This document shows, in pieces, positions 6,021 through 6,877 of a stretch of DNA of 6,877 nucleotides. The stretch comes from Alphaproteobacteria bacterium (GTDB lineage Bacteria > Pseudomonadota > Alphaproteobacteria > Rs-D84): assembly GCA_017964865.1 (NCBI GenBank), contig JAGCRE010000074.1, positions 1 to 6,877 of the forward strand. The letters are read 5' to 3'. The first letter of the stretch is position 1, and each line of letters opens with the position of its first letter. Made by a program: the position numbers and the translations under genes. The notes beneath the pieces were generated by a model, which was not told the origin of the DNA, ran no database searches, and saw only the letters and a list, made by a program, of their open reading frames with translations.

Positions 6021-6863
6021 TTATTTCTGTTTGATGTTCAGGTGTGGGGCCTTTTGGATGTACCGTAATTTCGCAAGTTTTACAAAACCCAATTTATCTT
6101 TGATAAAAGATCTGCGACGTGCAACATAACATTTTCCGTCAAACACAATATTATTGCCATCCAGATACATAAATGATGCCTTGGCATACTTGCTGTTTGG
6201 ATTATTTTTGTATTTCGGGTTATCGCGACCAAATTCGCGTTTCAGGTATTCTTGTAATTCAGATATAGTCCCAAAGTATTTAACAAATACATAATTTCCG
6301 TCACCGTCAACACCAAACGCCAATTTCAGTGTTTGCAAACCATTGTTTGTTACACGTCGTCTTTTGGGTGGGATACCGCCACGTATCATTAAATAATTGC
6401 CATTTTGCAGTATGATTTTGTTTTTTATAAATTCTGCATCTTGGCTGACGTCATATGCCATATCGCCCTGATTTACATCATACGAAGGGAACGATTTAAC
6501 ATCCCCGGTCAATGTATCAATGCACATAATGTATGTAACAGAATCTAAATTAAAGTTAGAACCAATCGCACAACATTCTTCGTGAGTCAATATGGGTTTA
6601 TTGTTTTCCTTGAAACCCAACGCACCACCAACAGTTTGTCCATTAAGGTTATACATCGGCCCAGAAAAACATCCGTTATAAGTGTATGTTTTGTCCAACG
6701 ACAGCGAATAATCTTTGATTGGGTATTTGCGTATCTCTGTCTTCTTATAGTCATCAGGATTGGAAAAATGTTTGTTTATATACATATATAAAATCGCCTG
6801 GTCGGTTCCAACGAAACCGGCCCCAGCAATCAACAATGATAAAAACAACTTTTTTGCTTTCAT
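6021..6863 (-). CDS. Exported or membrane-anchored protein, distant NAGPA/DUF2233-like
   Basis: A 280-residue basic protein I do not firmly recognise. Residues 5-20 are a hydrophobic signal or anchor after a Lys-rich start; there is no lipobox Cys, so the mature part is probably periplasmic. Several segments resemble the phosphodiester glycosidase (NAGPA, DUF2233) domain in order: YNGCF (62-66) like its NGGFF, a run ending ALGFKENNKPI (81-91) like its Gly-rich strand and turn, LAFGVDGDGNYV (181-192) like its A-I-G-x-D-x-D-G strand, a helix TISELQEYL (199-207), and MYLDGNN (232-238) where the family has LDGGGS. The final glycines are replaced, so activity is doubtful. Five or more Cys (C65, C97, C98, C114 and others) could form disulfides. 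The C terminus is Lys/Arg-rich. A TAA lies in frame just before the ATG, so this is the first possible start, but no ribosome site is visible. The family call is inference. Confidence 0.7.
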   Translation of the reverse strand: MKAKKLFLSLLIAGAGFVGTDQAILYMYINKHFSNPDDYKKTEIRKYPIKDYSLSLDKTYTYNGCFSGPMYNLNGQTVGGALGFKENNKPILTHEECCAIGSNFNLDSVTYIMCIDTLTGDVKSFPSYDVNQGDMAYDVSQDAEFIKNKIILQNGNYLMIRGGIPPKRRRVTNNGLQTLKLAFGVDGDGNYVFVKYFGTISELQEYLKREFGRDNPKYKNNPNSKYAKASFMYLDGNNIVFDGKCYVARRRSFIKDKLGFVKLAKLRYIQKAPHLNIKQK

Positions 6864-6877
6864 ACATTAAAATATAA

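Overview
The window is about 6.9 kb of AT-rich DNA. It encodes, on the minus strand, a tripartite efflux operon that runs off the left edge, a thiol peroxidase and an exported protein of unknown role. A tRNA-Gln gene sits on the plus strand. The TolC-type outer-membrane channel and RND pump show a Gram-negative cell. The overall style suggests an uncultured, AT-rich, host-associated proteobacterium, perhaps an alphaproteobacterium. That placement is inference only, because no taxonomic marker beyond one tRNA is present.

Layout. Positions 1-4904 (minus, transcribed right to left) hold a four-gene operon: a MarR-family regulator, a TolC-like outer-membrane channel, a very short membrane-fusion (adaptor) protein and an AcrB-like RND permease whose last part lies outside the window. 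The marR/tolC and tolC/adaptor junctions are identical (TAG, one T, then ATG), which implies translational coupling. A good sigma-70-like promoter lies upstream of marR, and a short inverted repeat exactly fills its spacer, which would suit autorepression. Positions 5038-5151 (plus) hold the tRNA-Gln(UUG) promoter and gene. Positions 5152-5364 are non-coding: an inverted partial copy of the tRNA 3' end, a GC-rich patch, and a strong terminator hairpin that can work in both directions. Positions 5365-5916 (minus) encode a glutathione-peroxidase-family enzyme with its own weak promoter. Positions 6021-6863 (minus) encode a secreted or anchored protein with distant likeness to the phosphodiester glycosidase (NAGPA/DUF2233) fold, followed by its own terminator.

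How it works together. MarR would repress the operon until an inducing compound binds. The pump, adaptor and channel would then export that compound. Two features are unusual. The adaptor (200 aa) appears to lack the lipoyl and alpha-hairpin domains that normally reach TolC. The permease has Ser-Asn where typical HAE1 pumps have the paired Asp of the proton relay in TM4. Together with the channel-adaptor-pump gene order this recalls the Borrelia BesC-BesA-BesB system, whose adaptor is also hairpin-less. The pump may therefore assemble, and perhaps be energised, differently from AcrAB-TolC. No intergenic stretch exceeds 300 bases.
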